64,000 bases of DNA, from NCBI RefSeq assembly GCF_041146395.1, contig NC_090984.1, positions 126,360,280 to 126,424,279 on the forward strand. The letters run 5' to 3'. The first letter of the stretch is position 1, and each line of letters begins with the position of its first letter. Both the position numbers and the translations under genes were made by a program. Below, one piece after another: positions 10,620 through 21,398 of this stretch. The DNA comes from Eulemur rufifrons. Taxonomy: Eukaryota; Chordata; Mammalia; Primates; Lemuridae. The notes under the pieces are model-generated. The model was not told the origin of the DNA. It was given only the letters and a program-made list of their open reading frames with translations, and searched no databases.

Positions 10620-10850
10620 TTTTTTTATTTCATAAAAATCTTTAGGCTACATAAATTGCCTTCCTCCCACCCGAGTCAGAGCTTCAAGCCTGTCCATCCT
10701 CCAGATCCCAAAGGCAATCACAACAACAACAAAAATAAGTAAATGGGACCTGATCAAATTAAAGAGCTTCTGCACAGCAAGGACGCTATCAGGAGAGCAA
10801 ACTTACAGCCTACAGAATGGGAGGAAAGATTCGCATGCCACACATTTTAT
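10620..10850 (-). mobile_element. L1 fragment with inverted 5' part
   Basis: The left part (to about 10705) is a reverse-strand L1 3' end. The right part is forward-strand ORF2 (a KGNHNNNKNK-like stretch, with WDLIKLKSFC recognisable in the copy at 31.9 kb). The head-to-head structure is typical of a 5'-inverted L1 insertion. The gaps to the neighbouring L1 pieces hold only AT-rich sequence. Confidence 0.7.
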
Positions 10851-11023
10851 ATTCTTTAAGCCTTTTCTTCCGTGTCTATACGCAGATCATATGCACACTG
10901 GTCCTTGCTGTGAAAATGTACAGACCTCTCTAGAAGCTCCATGTGATCTCTCATGGCTTCTGGGCACCTTCAATGTTCAGTGACAGAAAGGATGCTGTGA
11001 ATATTTCAGTTCTTCTTCTTTTC

Positions 11024-11632
11024 TTTTTTTTTTTTTATTTCAGGATACTATGATGGTAGAAATGTTTTGGCTACATTTTATGTCTTTGCCTCACCCAAGC
11101 GAGGATTAGCATCATGGCCTTGCCATATACAACGCTCACCTTGTCCATGAGTTGTGAGTTTACCCCCCTCACCCCCTAATTGCTGGAAAATATTACTACC
11201 ATGTGAGCACCATAGTGTTGATCAGTTAGTGCCAATTTCATGGCGAGTACATGTGGAGGCTGTTCCTCTGATCTTGTGATACCTCCCTGTGGATAATGGG
11301 CTCAAGCTGAATCCAGGAAAATAGAAGAGGTGCTAGGGTTCTTATAATTGAGTAATATTCCCCTGTATACATATACCAAATTTGAACGATGCCCTTATGA
11401 ATTGACGGACACTTGGGTTGTTTCCACATCCTTGCAATACTGAATTCCGCTGCCATAAACATTCGGGTGCAGATGTCTTTATTATAGAATGTCTTTTGCT
11501 CTTTTGGGTAGATGCCTAATAGTGCTATTGGTGGATCTAATGGTATTTCCATTTTTAGCTCTTTGAGGTATCTGCAAATTCTTTTCCACAGAGGTTGCAT
11601 CCATTTGCAGTCCCACCAGTGGTATAAAAGTT
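11024..11632 (-). mobile_element. L1 3' end (ORF2 C-terminus), reverse strand
   Basis: The reverse frame reads the L1 ORF2 tail (QPLWKRI, then [15 protein letters not shown], then MWKQPKCPSIH) and a 3' UTR with poly(T) at 11029. Its 5'-truncated end at about 11632 abuts directly the IGHV3 upstream flank. Confidence 0.85.
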
Positions 11633-12761
11633 CTGCAAGTCCTGGTCTCTCTGCAGATTTCAGGTTTGTTCTTAGTCATATAACTTCCATTACCTGAAAT
11701 ATTAAATAAAATGTGCTAATGTGTGGCTCATGCAGGTGTGTTGATGTGAATGATGATGATGTTGCTGTTACTGTTGTTGATGTAAAAAGAAGAAGAGCTG
11801 TTTTCTCAGCTGCCTCCTTCTCCCAGGTGAAGAGAAGCTTTATCCATAATAGCAAGGAATTGGAAAGAATGCCAACATTAACGAGTAGCTTAAAAACCAA
11901 GTGTTTTTTGCAAATGATGCATCAGGACACTACATCATTGACAGCAATGGCTGTGTCGTGCTCACTGCAGCGTGGCCGCGTCCACAGTGTGTGCTGTGAG
12001 TAAAATAGGCAAAAAGCACCTGCTACATGATTCCACTGTTACAAATTCTAGAGAGTGAAAACTGAAGTAACATAAACTATGTTAGCAGGTTCCTGGGTAA
12101 AGGGAGGGAGAGGGAAGGAGAAAGAAGGAGGAATTTTAGAAGGAGAAGTGTCAACATTGAGGGAAATCGATTTCCTCCATATCGCAGACAGGGGACGGTG
12201 TGTCAGCATCTTTCACTTGTTCACTTCAGCTGTGTTAACGCCACTGCATATCAACTATTCCTCATTAAAGTTAATATGAACAATTAATAGATGATTTGGT
12301 AGAGAAGGAGCAATGGACAAATAGATAATAAGGGAGATTTTAGGTTCAGTTATCTGCATTAATCCTGTGTGCCAGGCTTTCTATATGTTTTTCAGGAAAA
12401 AAAAAAGCAGAGAGGCAAGAAACTGGCTTTATCTTGTTATTAAAGAATTGGGGTTCTAGAATCCACCCTAGGCATGTCCAGGTTTGGCCGGCAGTGGGTT
12501 CAAAGGACGAGATCATGGCCCAGACACCGACATTCCCAGATATGTGTTTCTGCACATATCACACAACTTCCGTATGTGTCTAGGCTTACTTTTACATCTG
12601 TAAAATACATGGAAACTTCACACCTACAGCACATGGTTTCTATGTTTCTGGAACTTAAATAAATGAACACGAGCTATCAATCACAGTCCAGTCACCCAGT
12701 TTTGTTCTGGTCTTGCCCTCCCTCAGGTGTTCCACCCAAGGCTTGCTATATAGCAGGGGAC
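11633..12761. other. Upstream flank of second IGHV3
   Basis: No gene is seen. It is a diverged duplicate of 4590-5709, starting at the shared word CTGCAAGTCCTGGTCTCTC. Confidence 0.6.
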
Positions 12762-12769
12762 ATGCAAAT
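12762..12769 (+). promoter_or_regulatory. VH promoter octamer
   Basis: ATGCAAAT, 126 bp before the leader ATG. It is intact although the gene is frameshifted. Confidence 0.9.
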
Positions 12770-12894
12770 AGGGCCCTCCCTCTGCTGATGAAAACCAGCC
12801 CAGCCCTCACCCTGCAGCTCTGGGTCAGGAGCCCCAGCCCCGGCATTCCCAGGTGTCCCCATTCGGTGATCAGGACTGAACACAGACACTCACC

Positions 12895-13350
12895 ATGGAG
12901 TCTGGGCTGTGCTGGGTTTTCCTTGTGGCTCTGTTACAAGGTAATTCATGGAGAACTGGAGATATTGGGTGTGTGAGGGGATGTGAGTGAGAGAAACAGG
13001 GGTGTGTGTGGCAGTTTCTGACCAGGCTGTGTCTGTGTTTGCAGGTGTCCAGTGTGAGGTGCAGCTGGTGGAGTCTGGGGGAGGCTTGGTCCAGCCTGGG
13101 GGGTCCTGAGACTCTCCTGTGCAGCCTCCGGATTCACCTTCAGTGACTACTACATGAACTGGGTCCGCCAGGCTCCAGGGAAGGGGCTGGAGTGGGTCTC
13201 AACCATTAGTAATGGTGGTGGTAGTACATACTACGCAGACGCCGTGAAGGGCCGGTTCACCATCTCCAGAGACAACAGCAAGAACACGCTGTCTCTGCAA
13301 ATGAACAGTCTGAGAGCCCAGGACACGGCCCTGTACTACTGTACCAGTGA
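12895..13350 (+). pseudogene. IGHV3: IGHV3-like pseudogene (1-bp deletion in framework 1)
   Basis: The leader exon 12895-12940 ([15 protein letters not shown]), splice sites, octamer and RSS are intact. The V region runs 13056-13350, 295 nt instead of 296. One C is missing in the run GGGGGGTCC(C)TGAG near 13105, which breaks the frame before the first Cys. The frame after the deletion is otherwise clean: CDR1 [11 protein letters not shown]2 ISNGGGST, second Cys within LYYCTS. Its counterpart at 34.1 kb has no deletion, so the loss is recent and specific to cassette 1. A sequencing or assembly error in the G/C run is the main alternative. Confidence 0.9.
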
Positions 13351-13389
13351 CACAGTGAGGAGACATCAGTGTGAGCCCAGACACAAACC
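13351..13389 (+). promoter_or_regulatory. V-RSS, 23-bp spacer (pseudogene)
   Basis: CACAGTG, 23 bp, ACACAAACC, all consensus. Confidence 0.95.
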
Positions 13390-13408
13390 TCCTGCGGGGG
13401 CAGCGCGG

Positions 13409-13425
13409 GGCCACCAGGGGGCGCC
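13409..13425 (+). promoter_or_regulatory. CTCF-like motif beside the RSS
   Basis: GGCCACCAGGGGGCGCC, 20 bp past the nonamer, same strand as the gene. Motif evidence only. Confidence 0.7.
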
Positions 13426-14264
13426 CAAGACACAGGAGCAGAGTCAGCCCAGGGCAGGTGCAGGTGGAGGGTAAGGGCTGGTTTCCTCTCAGGGTTGTGT
13501 CTTCCTCTCCAGAAAACGGTTTCCTCTGGGGATCTTCTCTGAATTCACGGTTCTGTGTTTCCCTCTGCACTCTCTGAGTTAGATATGTTTGTGGTAAGGA
13601 GAGAAAATATTGTCACCTGCACAAAAGGCAGAGAGTGTGTTCCAGTCACTTTCTCCTGTCCCCAAATTGACATTAATTATCAACACTTCTGAAGAAATCC
13701 AAAAATACATAAAATATTCTGTCTTGGACAACACAATGCAGCACAGCACACAGAGCTGAACGTTCCTTCTAGCCGGCAAGCAGCATAAAGTGCCTATTGG
13801 ACGTCAGGGGCAGATGGAGTCAGCATCCTAAGCAAGAGAAGGAAGACCTAGCTCCTCGGTCGCATGTCATGAGTTGAAGGTTGTCACTCTCCAAGATCAT
13901 CAGCTTATCCTGAAGGTCGTGGTTCCACTGTGGCCTTCAAAATACCAGAAGCTTCACAGGTTTTATAAAAATCCTCACTTTGGCGTCCTCCACTGCAGTG
14001 GCCAGCAAGTGCTCGGAGCTCTGAATTGATGCTGTTAACTTTCTTGGCATTATATTTCTATAAACATGTTATTAATATATGTTCTAAATTGTAAAATATG
14101 GATATATCTTCATATATATAATCAGTAATACTTATGGTTATCAGTACATTGTTGTATGCCATAAAATTAACCAACTTTGTCAACTGTCTCTCTGCCCGTG
14201 GCTATTCTAAGAGTTTTGTCATCCATAGACAATCCGTGGCCCTGATGGGCAAATTTCATTTACC
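13426..14264. other. 3' flank of IGHV3 pseudogene
   Basis: No gene is seen. It matches 34626-35464 and, in its first half, the flanks after 49.1 and 55.4 kb. It is AT-rich from 14040. Confidence 0.55.
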
Positions 14265-15199
14265 TTCCCCACCATGAGCCCGCACTGGGACCCAAATGAG
14301 GAACGCGGTAAGGAGGCTCTCGATCGGTATCACAGACTCTGCTACGAGGCATACGGACAGCGGCTAAAAGGCCAACTAATCTGTCCAAGGTAAGCGAGAC
14401 CACAGGGGCCTAACGAGCCCCCAGCGGTGTTCCTGGAATGCCTTTTTGAAGCTTACCGCCTGAATACTCCCATAGACCCAGAGGCAACAGAAAATGACGT
14501 ACCATTAATATTGCCTTTGCCACTCACTCGGCCCCAGAGAGTAGGAGAAAGCTGCAGAGATTAGAAGGATTTAAAGAAAAATTGCTGTCTGAGTTAATAA
14601 AAATTGCTCAGAAGATTTATTTATTTATTTATTTATTTTTATTTTTTTTTGAGACAGAGTCTCACTCTGTTGCCCAGGCTAGAGTGAGTGCCGTGGCGTC
14701 AGCCTAGCTCACAGCAACCTCAAACTCCTGTGCTCAAGCGATCCTCCTGTCTCAGCCTCCCGAGTAGCTGGGACTACAGGCATGCGCCACCATGCCCGGC
14801 TAATTTTTTCTATATATATTTTTAGCTGTCCATATAATTTCTTTCTATTTTTAGTAGAGGTGGGGTCTTGCTCTTGCTCAGGCTGGTCTCGAACTCCTGA
14901 GCTCAAACGATCCGCCCACTTCGGCCTCCCAGAGTGCCAGGGTTACAGGCGTGAGCCACCGCGCCCGGCCTGCTCAGAAGATTTATAACAACAGAAAACA
15001 TCCTGGGACTGTGCAGTCTAAAAGGATGGTCAAAATTCCTGTATCCGCTATAGTGAAACAAGAAAGATATAAAACTGAAAAAGGCAAGAGGCCCAAAAGA
15101 CCAGAGGGGGATGCTAGGAGGAGGAAGACCAGCCTAAGCCATGACCAGTGTGCCTACTGCAAAAAGCATGGGCACTGGAAAAACGAATGTCGTCACTGA
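14265..15199 (+). pseudogene. ERV gag remnant (capsid C-terminus and nucleocapsid)
   Basis: A capsid-like stretch (PPAVFLECLFEAYR, as in gammaretroviral gag) has scattered frame breaks. It leads to a basic region and one CCHC zinc knuckle at 15151-15190 (pattern C-x2-C-x4-H-x4-C), the single knuckle typical of gammaretroviruses. A stop follows at 15197. An Alu at 14621-14970 splits it. The capsid N-terminus and matrix are missing. Confidence 0.85.
14605..14986 (-). mobile_element. Alu SINE inside ERV gag, 16-bp target-site duplication
   Basis: Reverse Alu body 14621-14970, flanked by TGCTCAGAAGATTTAT at 14605-14620 and 14971-14986. The other ERV copy is uninterrupted at about 35808. A (TTTA)n run lies at the tail. 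Confidence 0.95.
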
Positions 15200-17650
15200 A
15201 AGCAGGAGGTGGCTAAGCCTGTGCCGGTCCTCATGGAGGACACAGACTGACGGGGCCGGGACTCCATTCTGATAAGCCCCCAGGAGCCCAAGGTAACTCT
15301 GAATGTGGGGGACAAACCTATAGAGTTTCTGATAAACACCAGTTCCACCAAGGATCAAGCCCCTTATAAAAGGGCTACTGAGGACCTGCTAACAGAATTA
15401 GCTCAGTTGGGCTACCGTGTTCTGGCTAAAAAGGCTCAGCTTTATAGCCAGACAGCAACCTACCTAGGATACCAACTAAAGAAAGGCAAACAGACCCTCC
15501 CCACCTGTAGAATTAAAGCTGTCCTGAAGATCCCACAGCCCCAAACTAAGAGACAGGTACGAGAGTTCCTGGGGGCAGTGGGGTACTGCAGACTCTGGGT
15601 CCCCGAGTTTGCTAAGATAATAAACCCCGGTATGCCGGCATAGGGGGAAAGAGAGATGCTCTGGTCTGGACTGAAAACGAGGCTAAAGCCTTCAAGAGCC
15701 TCAAACCGGCACTTGTGAGTGCCGCTGCGCTGGCCTTGCCCGGTCTGACCGAGCCTTTCCAGTTATATGTTGCTGAAACCGAGGGATGGCTAAAGGGGTC
15801 CTAACTCAAAAACTAGCGCCCTGGAACAGACCGGGTGCACACCTGTCTAAAAGGCTGGAGCCTGTAGCATCTGGCTGGCCAGGCTGCTTGTGGGCCATTG
15901 CTGCGACTGCCGTCTTGGCAAATGAAGCCTCCAAGCTCATTTTGGGGCAAGACTCATATATAATTATGCCCCACACTCAGTGGAGGCTCTACTAAAAAGC
16001 CCCCCTGAGAGGTGGCTTTCAAACTCCCGCATAACCCAAGATCAGGTGCTGTTGCTACACCCCCCAGAATCCGGTTCCCAAAGACAGCCTCCCTCAGCCC
16101 TGCCACCCTGCTTCCGGAAGATGAGCCGTCGGAGCCACTCCATGACTGTCTCAAAACTCTCCAGTCTGTCACCAACCTGAGAGCTGGCCTCACTGACCGC
16201 CCGTGGCCGGACCCCAATGAAGAATTATACACAGATGGGAGAGCTACGTCTCAGAAGGAGCCAGGTGTGCAGGGGCGGCTGTCGTGACTGCAGGCCGGGT
16301 TACCCGGGCACAGGCTCTCGGACAGGGAACCTCAGCCCAGAAGGCTGAACTCATAGCCCTGACCCAGCCCCCAGGACGGGGCAGAGCCTTTGCAACGGCA
16401 CAGGTACGTGGGACACTTCACCAAAAGTGCAGACTGACTCCCCGGTGGCGATAGACAGTGCTTTCAGCGACGTGACAGCAAGAAAAGTCACACAAAAACC
16501 AGTGGGGACTCTCCTAACTCTCCCTGTTCTGCCAGAACGGCTCCTGGCAAACTCCGCAAACTGCACCAAAGAGAAAGTTAAATTAAGCAAAGCCCTGAAG
16601 ACTAAAACTGATTCAGGAGGTTGGAAAATCCTCCCGGACAGTAGAGTCTTAGTCCCTAAACACCTAGGACGAGAGCTAATCAAGGAAATGCATCAGAACG
16701 CCCGCCTTGGCAGCACCAAGTTGACCAAACTTCTCCAGAGGGACTACTGCACTCCCCGGCCACCTCAGATGGCCCAGCAGGTAACAACGAGATGTCTCAC
16801 CTGCGCACAAGTCAATTCAGATAAAAGGACTAATTCCCACCCCCCCTTTTGGACCAGGTTAAGGTGACAACCCCGGGGGAACAGTGAAAAGTGGACTTTA
16901 CAAAAGTGAAACTAGACAAATACAGATATCACTACCTGCTTATATTTATTCTTTCTCTAGATGGGTGAAAACTATTCCTATGAAGTCAGAGACAACACAG
17001 GTAGTTTCAAAAAAGTTAGTGACTGAAATTGTTCCCCAATTTGGCCTCCCACTTGCACTGGGGTCCAACCATGGCCCGGCGTTCATTGCCCAAACGACTC
17101 AATTATTAAATTGCACTGTGCTTATAGGCCTCAGAGTTCAGGACGGATAAAAAGGATAAATAAAACTTTAAAAAACATTAAACAAATTAAAGCTGGAGCC
17201 TGGCGCAGACTGAGTAAGCCTCCTCCCCTTTGCCCTACTAAAAACCAGATACACTCCGTATGTCAAAAGCACAACCCTATGTAAAATCATGTTCAGCCGA
17301 CTAACCCCACTCCCGAGAAAGCTCTATTTCAGGTACAGCCTGGAGACCTCGTCTGGATAAGAAAACTTCTGCCTGCGAGGTTAGAGGCCGGGTGGACTGG
17401 ACCCCTGCCAGTGACCCTCACAACACCAACAGCCGTGAGGGTTGCCAGAAAGCGCCACTGGATCCATCACATGTGGATCAAAAGGCGACCCCAGATCAAC
17501 TCCCTGAGAAATGGATGCCCGGCCCACCGAGGACCCACTAAAGATAAGACTTTCCAGAGTCTCCTCTGGTTCCTCCCAGTTATCTGTTTTAATCCAGCAG
17601 ACGACACCCCCCCCCCATCAGCCTATAAACTACACTTAGGTGCTTACAAA
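15200..17650 (+). pseudogene. ERV pro-pol remnant (partial protease, RT, RNase H, integrase)
   Basis: A protease-like start (about 15240-15345) runs straight into the C-terminal part of reverse transcriptase (about 15355-15645, with LGYRV and VREFLGAVGYCRLW), so the polymerase catalytic core is deleted. RNase H-like pieces follow (LYTDGRA at about 16225-16250), then integrase with a CLTC zinc-binding pair (about 16800) and the FGLP catalytic-loop region (about 17040), where an expected Asp is Asn in this copy. Stops and frameshifts separate the blocks. It cannot encode a working polyprotein. Confidence 0.85.
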
Positions 17651-18054
17651 GACAATAAATGACACTGTCATAATTAGACAGACCCGGAGAGCCTCAGCAA
17701 AGGCTGGGCTAGAGCCTGTCCAAGCTCCCGCCCCTCTGCTGCCTCTGAAGACATGTCTCTGAGTGGCCTCCTCCCCCTCTTCCTGGGCTGGGAGACAAGA
17801 CTGCCTTTAAACTCAAAATTCCACTCTGTACTTAAAAGATAAATCCTTAGACATAAGCTAAACACCTTATTTACTTAAAACATTTATATGAAGGACAGGG
17901 TGATACAGATAGCCAAAAAAATGTAAAAATAGATGGTTTGCAAGATAATTTTTGACACTATGTATTGATGTATATTACAGTACTATAAACATCAAAAAAG
18001 AGGGGGATAAGTTTAAAAGCACTTGTCATCTCTAGCATTCCTAATCCCCGTGGA

Positions 18055-18240
18055 CGACAACACTTTTGTCAGCCATAACAAAACCGGTTATTCCCATTCT
18101 GCTGACACTGCTCCTTGGCCCCTGGCTCATAAACAGCCTCATTTCTTATGTTAAACAAAGAGTTCAAGCTGTCAAATTTATGGTCCTCCAAACCCACTAT
18201 CAACGTGTCTCTGATGTTAATACCAAAGAATCAATGATTT
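18055..18240 (+). pseudogene. ERV env remnant (transmembrane subunit C-terminus)
   Basis: Only the membrane-spanning and cytoplasmic end of a gammaretroviral TM subunit is recognisable (a LLLGPWLINSLISYVKQRV stretch). The surface subunit is absent. Confidence 0.7.
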
Positions 18241-18266
18241 GATTCCTCCTCAAAACCAGTGGGGAA

Positions 18267-18728
18267 TGTTACAGTCTGAGTTTCACACCGAAAAGTCACT
18301 AATCTGCCATTCTGCTTCTGTAAACCTGCTTGCTCCTGCTTACTGAAGACAGTACACTCAACACAGAAATCCCTAAGTGACTATAACACCCATGTTCTGC
18401 GTAAAATGATTCCAGCCCCACGTTTTGCATGAAGCGATTACAACACTCATGTTTTGCATGAACAAAATATGGCCCAGATCCTGTCACACCAAAGATAAGA
18501 AAATGATGTAATGCTCACTCAAGGCTTTTTGTACACGTGCTTGCTCAATCTTAGTAATTTTCCACCCACAAACTTACAATATAAAAACTTTCCGTTTCAA
18601 AGGCTGCCTGCTGCTCTCTGTGCCGCCTTTGGTGGTGCAGAGAGTAGTCCCTGGCCAGCTAATAGAGACTCCTGATTTGGCTCAATTCGGTCTTTAGGTG
18701 GTCATTTCTCAAGTCTCAGACCATAACA
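18267..18728 (+). repeat. ERV 3' LTR (462 bp)
   Basis: Starts TGTTACAG just after a purine-rich GTGGGGAA tract and ends CATAACA, with inverted ends TGTTA/TAACA. A TATAAAA box is at about 18582. The likely poly(A) signal near 18660 is degenerate (AATAGA). Its partner is at 39094-39555 with the same length. Confidence 0.85.
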
Positions 18729-20279
18729 AGTCTATCTGAGCAAGAGAACGTAGGGAGCCCAGACACAGGGGGACAAAACCGAGGTCTCCAGAGGAACTTG
18801 GACCCTCTGGCAGCTACATGCTCAGCGCCCCTCTCTCATCATCCTCACACTCATTTCTTTCTCATCCTTTGTGGTATTTGCAAAGTTTCTCTTCCCCCCA
18901 TGGAAATATTCAGCATTTCCTTGGGAATCCCTTGGGCTCATCCAGGATACAGATCCAGGGAGACCCAGGTCTCTCCTGCAGCGCCCTGGGCTTGGGCAGG
19001 TGCAGGGGTGACTAGGAAGTGCCTCGGCCCCTGTGTCGGATGCAAGGCCTGGGGCCCAGGAGGAGGGCAGGAAGGGGAGATGAACATTGGGCTGGGCACA
19101 CGAGGATGGTCAATGCCACCTTCCTTGCTGGTGAGGAGGGAGCCCCGGGGAAGCCTGGCCTCCCTCACAGGGCAGGAGCCACACTCACCCGGCTGCTGCC
19201 CACCCAGGAGCTGACCCGGCTCAGCAGCACCACCTGAGCTGGCCGACAGCTCCTGCTCTGAATTATCAGGGCCTCACTCCCCTCAGTTGTGGGTTCCCAG
19301 GGGGCTCCCAGCCCCCGCTCACACCCCTACTGGTCTCCACAGTGTCCTGGGCAGCAGTGAACTGAGGACACCCATCGTCCCTGCACCTTCATGGCCTCTG
19401 TGGTTGGCACCAGGGAGTCCCTGGGCACAGCCTGTGTTTGGGGCCAAACACAGCCCCCTGCTCTGGGCAGGAGGCACCGGGAAGTCACATTGCAAAGGGC
19501 CCTGCTATGGCATGGAGGACCAAGGTCCATGGAACAATCACCCGTGTCCTCCCCAGGCCACCTGCAGCCCCTGCTCACCTCAGCAGAGACACTGGGTCCA
19601 TGTGCAGCGTCAACTGCAGCCAGGACCAGGAAGCAGACGTGTCTCCTCCACTGTGGTTTTCAAGTGCGGCTCTTCTGTTCCTGGACTTGAGAAGTAAAAA
19701 GCAAAAGACAGTCACCCCGTGGATCCCCCCTGCCCAGATGGGACAGGGACATGGCCCACAATAGATGCCCCATGGGGGAAGCAGCAGGTGGTGGCCCATC
19801 CCAGGCCCTGGTCCTCAGGGACTCGGACCTTCCCAGCTGTCCCTCCTGAGTCCCCTCTTCCAAGATCAGTTCTTGCTTCTCCACCTGGGGAGATGCCCCA
19901 TCCAGGTCCCCAGGGCCCTGCCCTCAGGCTCCTGGCTGTGCCCCTGAGAGGGGGCCTGCTGGGCTGCAGGGCCAGGGTGGCCCTCCCCACAGTCCGGGCA
20001 GCTCGGTGTTGGCTGCATTGACTGCACATGGCTCTGCCGGGTGTGGCCCTCCAGGGGCAACCCTGGCCCCACCCAGGGGCATCTGCAGGGTCCCTCTAGC
20101 TGGGAGAATAGGCAAACCCACAGCGTGGGCAGGTCCATTTCTCCCGTTGTGAGGTGTTTGCTGTTGTCTGTCTGACAAGGGGACATACCCAGGCCCAGGG
20201 TCAGTGTGTGGGCTCGGCCCATGTGCCACATGCAGGGAAGAAGGGAAGTACCACTCCGGCTGCTGTGAACGCGGGCCAC

Positions 20280-20342
20280 AGTGTGTGAGTGTGTGTGTGT
20301 GAGCGTGTGTGTGAGTGTGTGTGTGAGTGTGTGTGCGTTTGT
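20280..20342. repeat. TG/TGAG microsatellite
   Basis: About 60 bp of GTGTGAGTG-type repeats. The cassette-2 partner at 41100-41236 is more than twice as long. Confidence 0.85.
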
Positions 20343-20730
20343 GCCCTGCAGGATCAGTAGTTGTGTGGCTGGCTCTGAGCCAGGCCCATGAGCTGTGGGT
20401 TAAAGTGACATTTAACCAGAAGAACTTCAAGGACATACGAGGCTCCTGCCAAGCCCCGAGGGTTTCTGCACCACTGTGGGTGTGGCCGGGCCACGGCCTG
20501 TGGAGCTCCAGGGAAGGGGCTCCCCGAGGCTCTCACAGAATCCTTGCTTGGGGCCTCCCTGCAGAGCTCCCTGGGTTTAGAAAGGCCAGTTCACCCTTTC
20601 CAGTCAAAAGCACATGCTGTCAGTGAAGGAGCATGTGACCTGGGGCACAGCCAGGTCACCCTGGGCTGGGGACACTGGGAGGAAGATGCTCTGTGAGTCC
20701 AGAGGGAACCTCCACTGCCAGAGGGGCTGG

Positions 20731-20746
20731 GCTGCAGGGGGCGCTC
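20731..20746 (+). promoter_or_regulatory. CTCF-like motif upstream of IGHV1
   Basis: GCTGCAGGGGGCGCTC, a good CTCF core, about 650 bp before the IGHV1 leader. It is conserved at 41626 in cassette 2. Confidence 0.6.
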
Positions 20747-21274
20747 AGGAGCACCCAGCACAGGCTGCCGCCAGCAGCAGGCTCAGAGGAGGCTGGGAGG
20801 GGTTCCTCCTGGGGACTGGCTCTTCCTTTTTTAAAAAACCAAAAATAAGAATTTTATATGACATGTTATTCCTCCTCAGCTGTGTTTAAGTAACACAATA
20901 TTTTAATGAAAGCCACATTTACAAAGGGTCTCTAGCCCTCCTGCATGTGCTAAGAGTAAGCAGCTGGGGGCAAGGGAACATTTTTATATACAAATGGGCA
21001 GAAAATTTCAGGGAACTCACGGATCCAAAGGACAAGACCTTTGGGTATAAAATGGCACAGATGGTCCCAGGGCTCTCCGTGCATTTCCCACGTGGGTTCA
21101 CAGTGAAGAACGTGTATTTGGCGGCTTGTCCCTAAGGGGGAGGACCTCTGTGCACATGGAATCAAGGGGGTTGCAGGGACACCTGTCCTCAGCGTCACCC
21201 TGTTGCGTGGCCCCCGCATCATCTCGGTTCTCTTTCTCACACTGGGGCAGGTCTAGGGCTATAAAACGTCCTGC

Positions 21275-21291
21275 CTCATGAATATGCAAAT
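21275..21291 (+). promoter_or_regulatory. VH1 promoter heptamer-octamer
   Basis: CTCATGA (21275-21281) followed after 2 bp by ATGCAAAT (21284-21291). This is the classic VH heptamer-octamer pair, 107 bp before the ATG. Confidence 0.95.
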
Positions 21292-21398
21292 GGCCTGAGG
21301 TCTGCTGGGGTACATACAGCTATGCCTGCGCCCCGAGAGCGTCACCCCACCACCACGTCCCTGCTCTGGAGAAGCCCCTGGCAGCTCAGCTCCTCACT

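Larger units (their letters stand above)
14265..18728 (+). mobile_element. Gammaretrovirus-like ERV, 5' truncated, one LTR (copy 1)
   Basis: The order is partial gag, fused partial pro-pol, a trace of env, and a 3' LTR. There is no 5' LTR, leader or gag N-terminus. An Alu interrupts gag. A second copy at 35465-39555 has the same left end and the same internal joins, so the damage predates the duplication. It lies on the same strand as the VH genes. It is a non-functional fossil. Confidence 0.88.
18729..21274. other. Intergenic block G upstream of IGHV1, copy 1
   Basis: GC-rich from 18.8 to 20.8 kb and closely matching 39556-42168. Several open frames exist on both strands, but I recognise no protein and treat them as chance frames. 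It contains a TG repeat and a CTCF-like site. Confidence 0.6.

Noticed and set aside
18729..21274. Possible D, J or constant-region exons
   Set aside because: No 12-bp-spacer RSS pair, no WGxG J motif and no Ig constant-domain pattern was seen here or elsewhere in the window.
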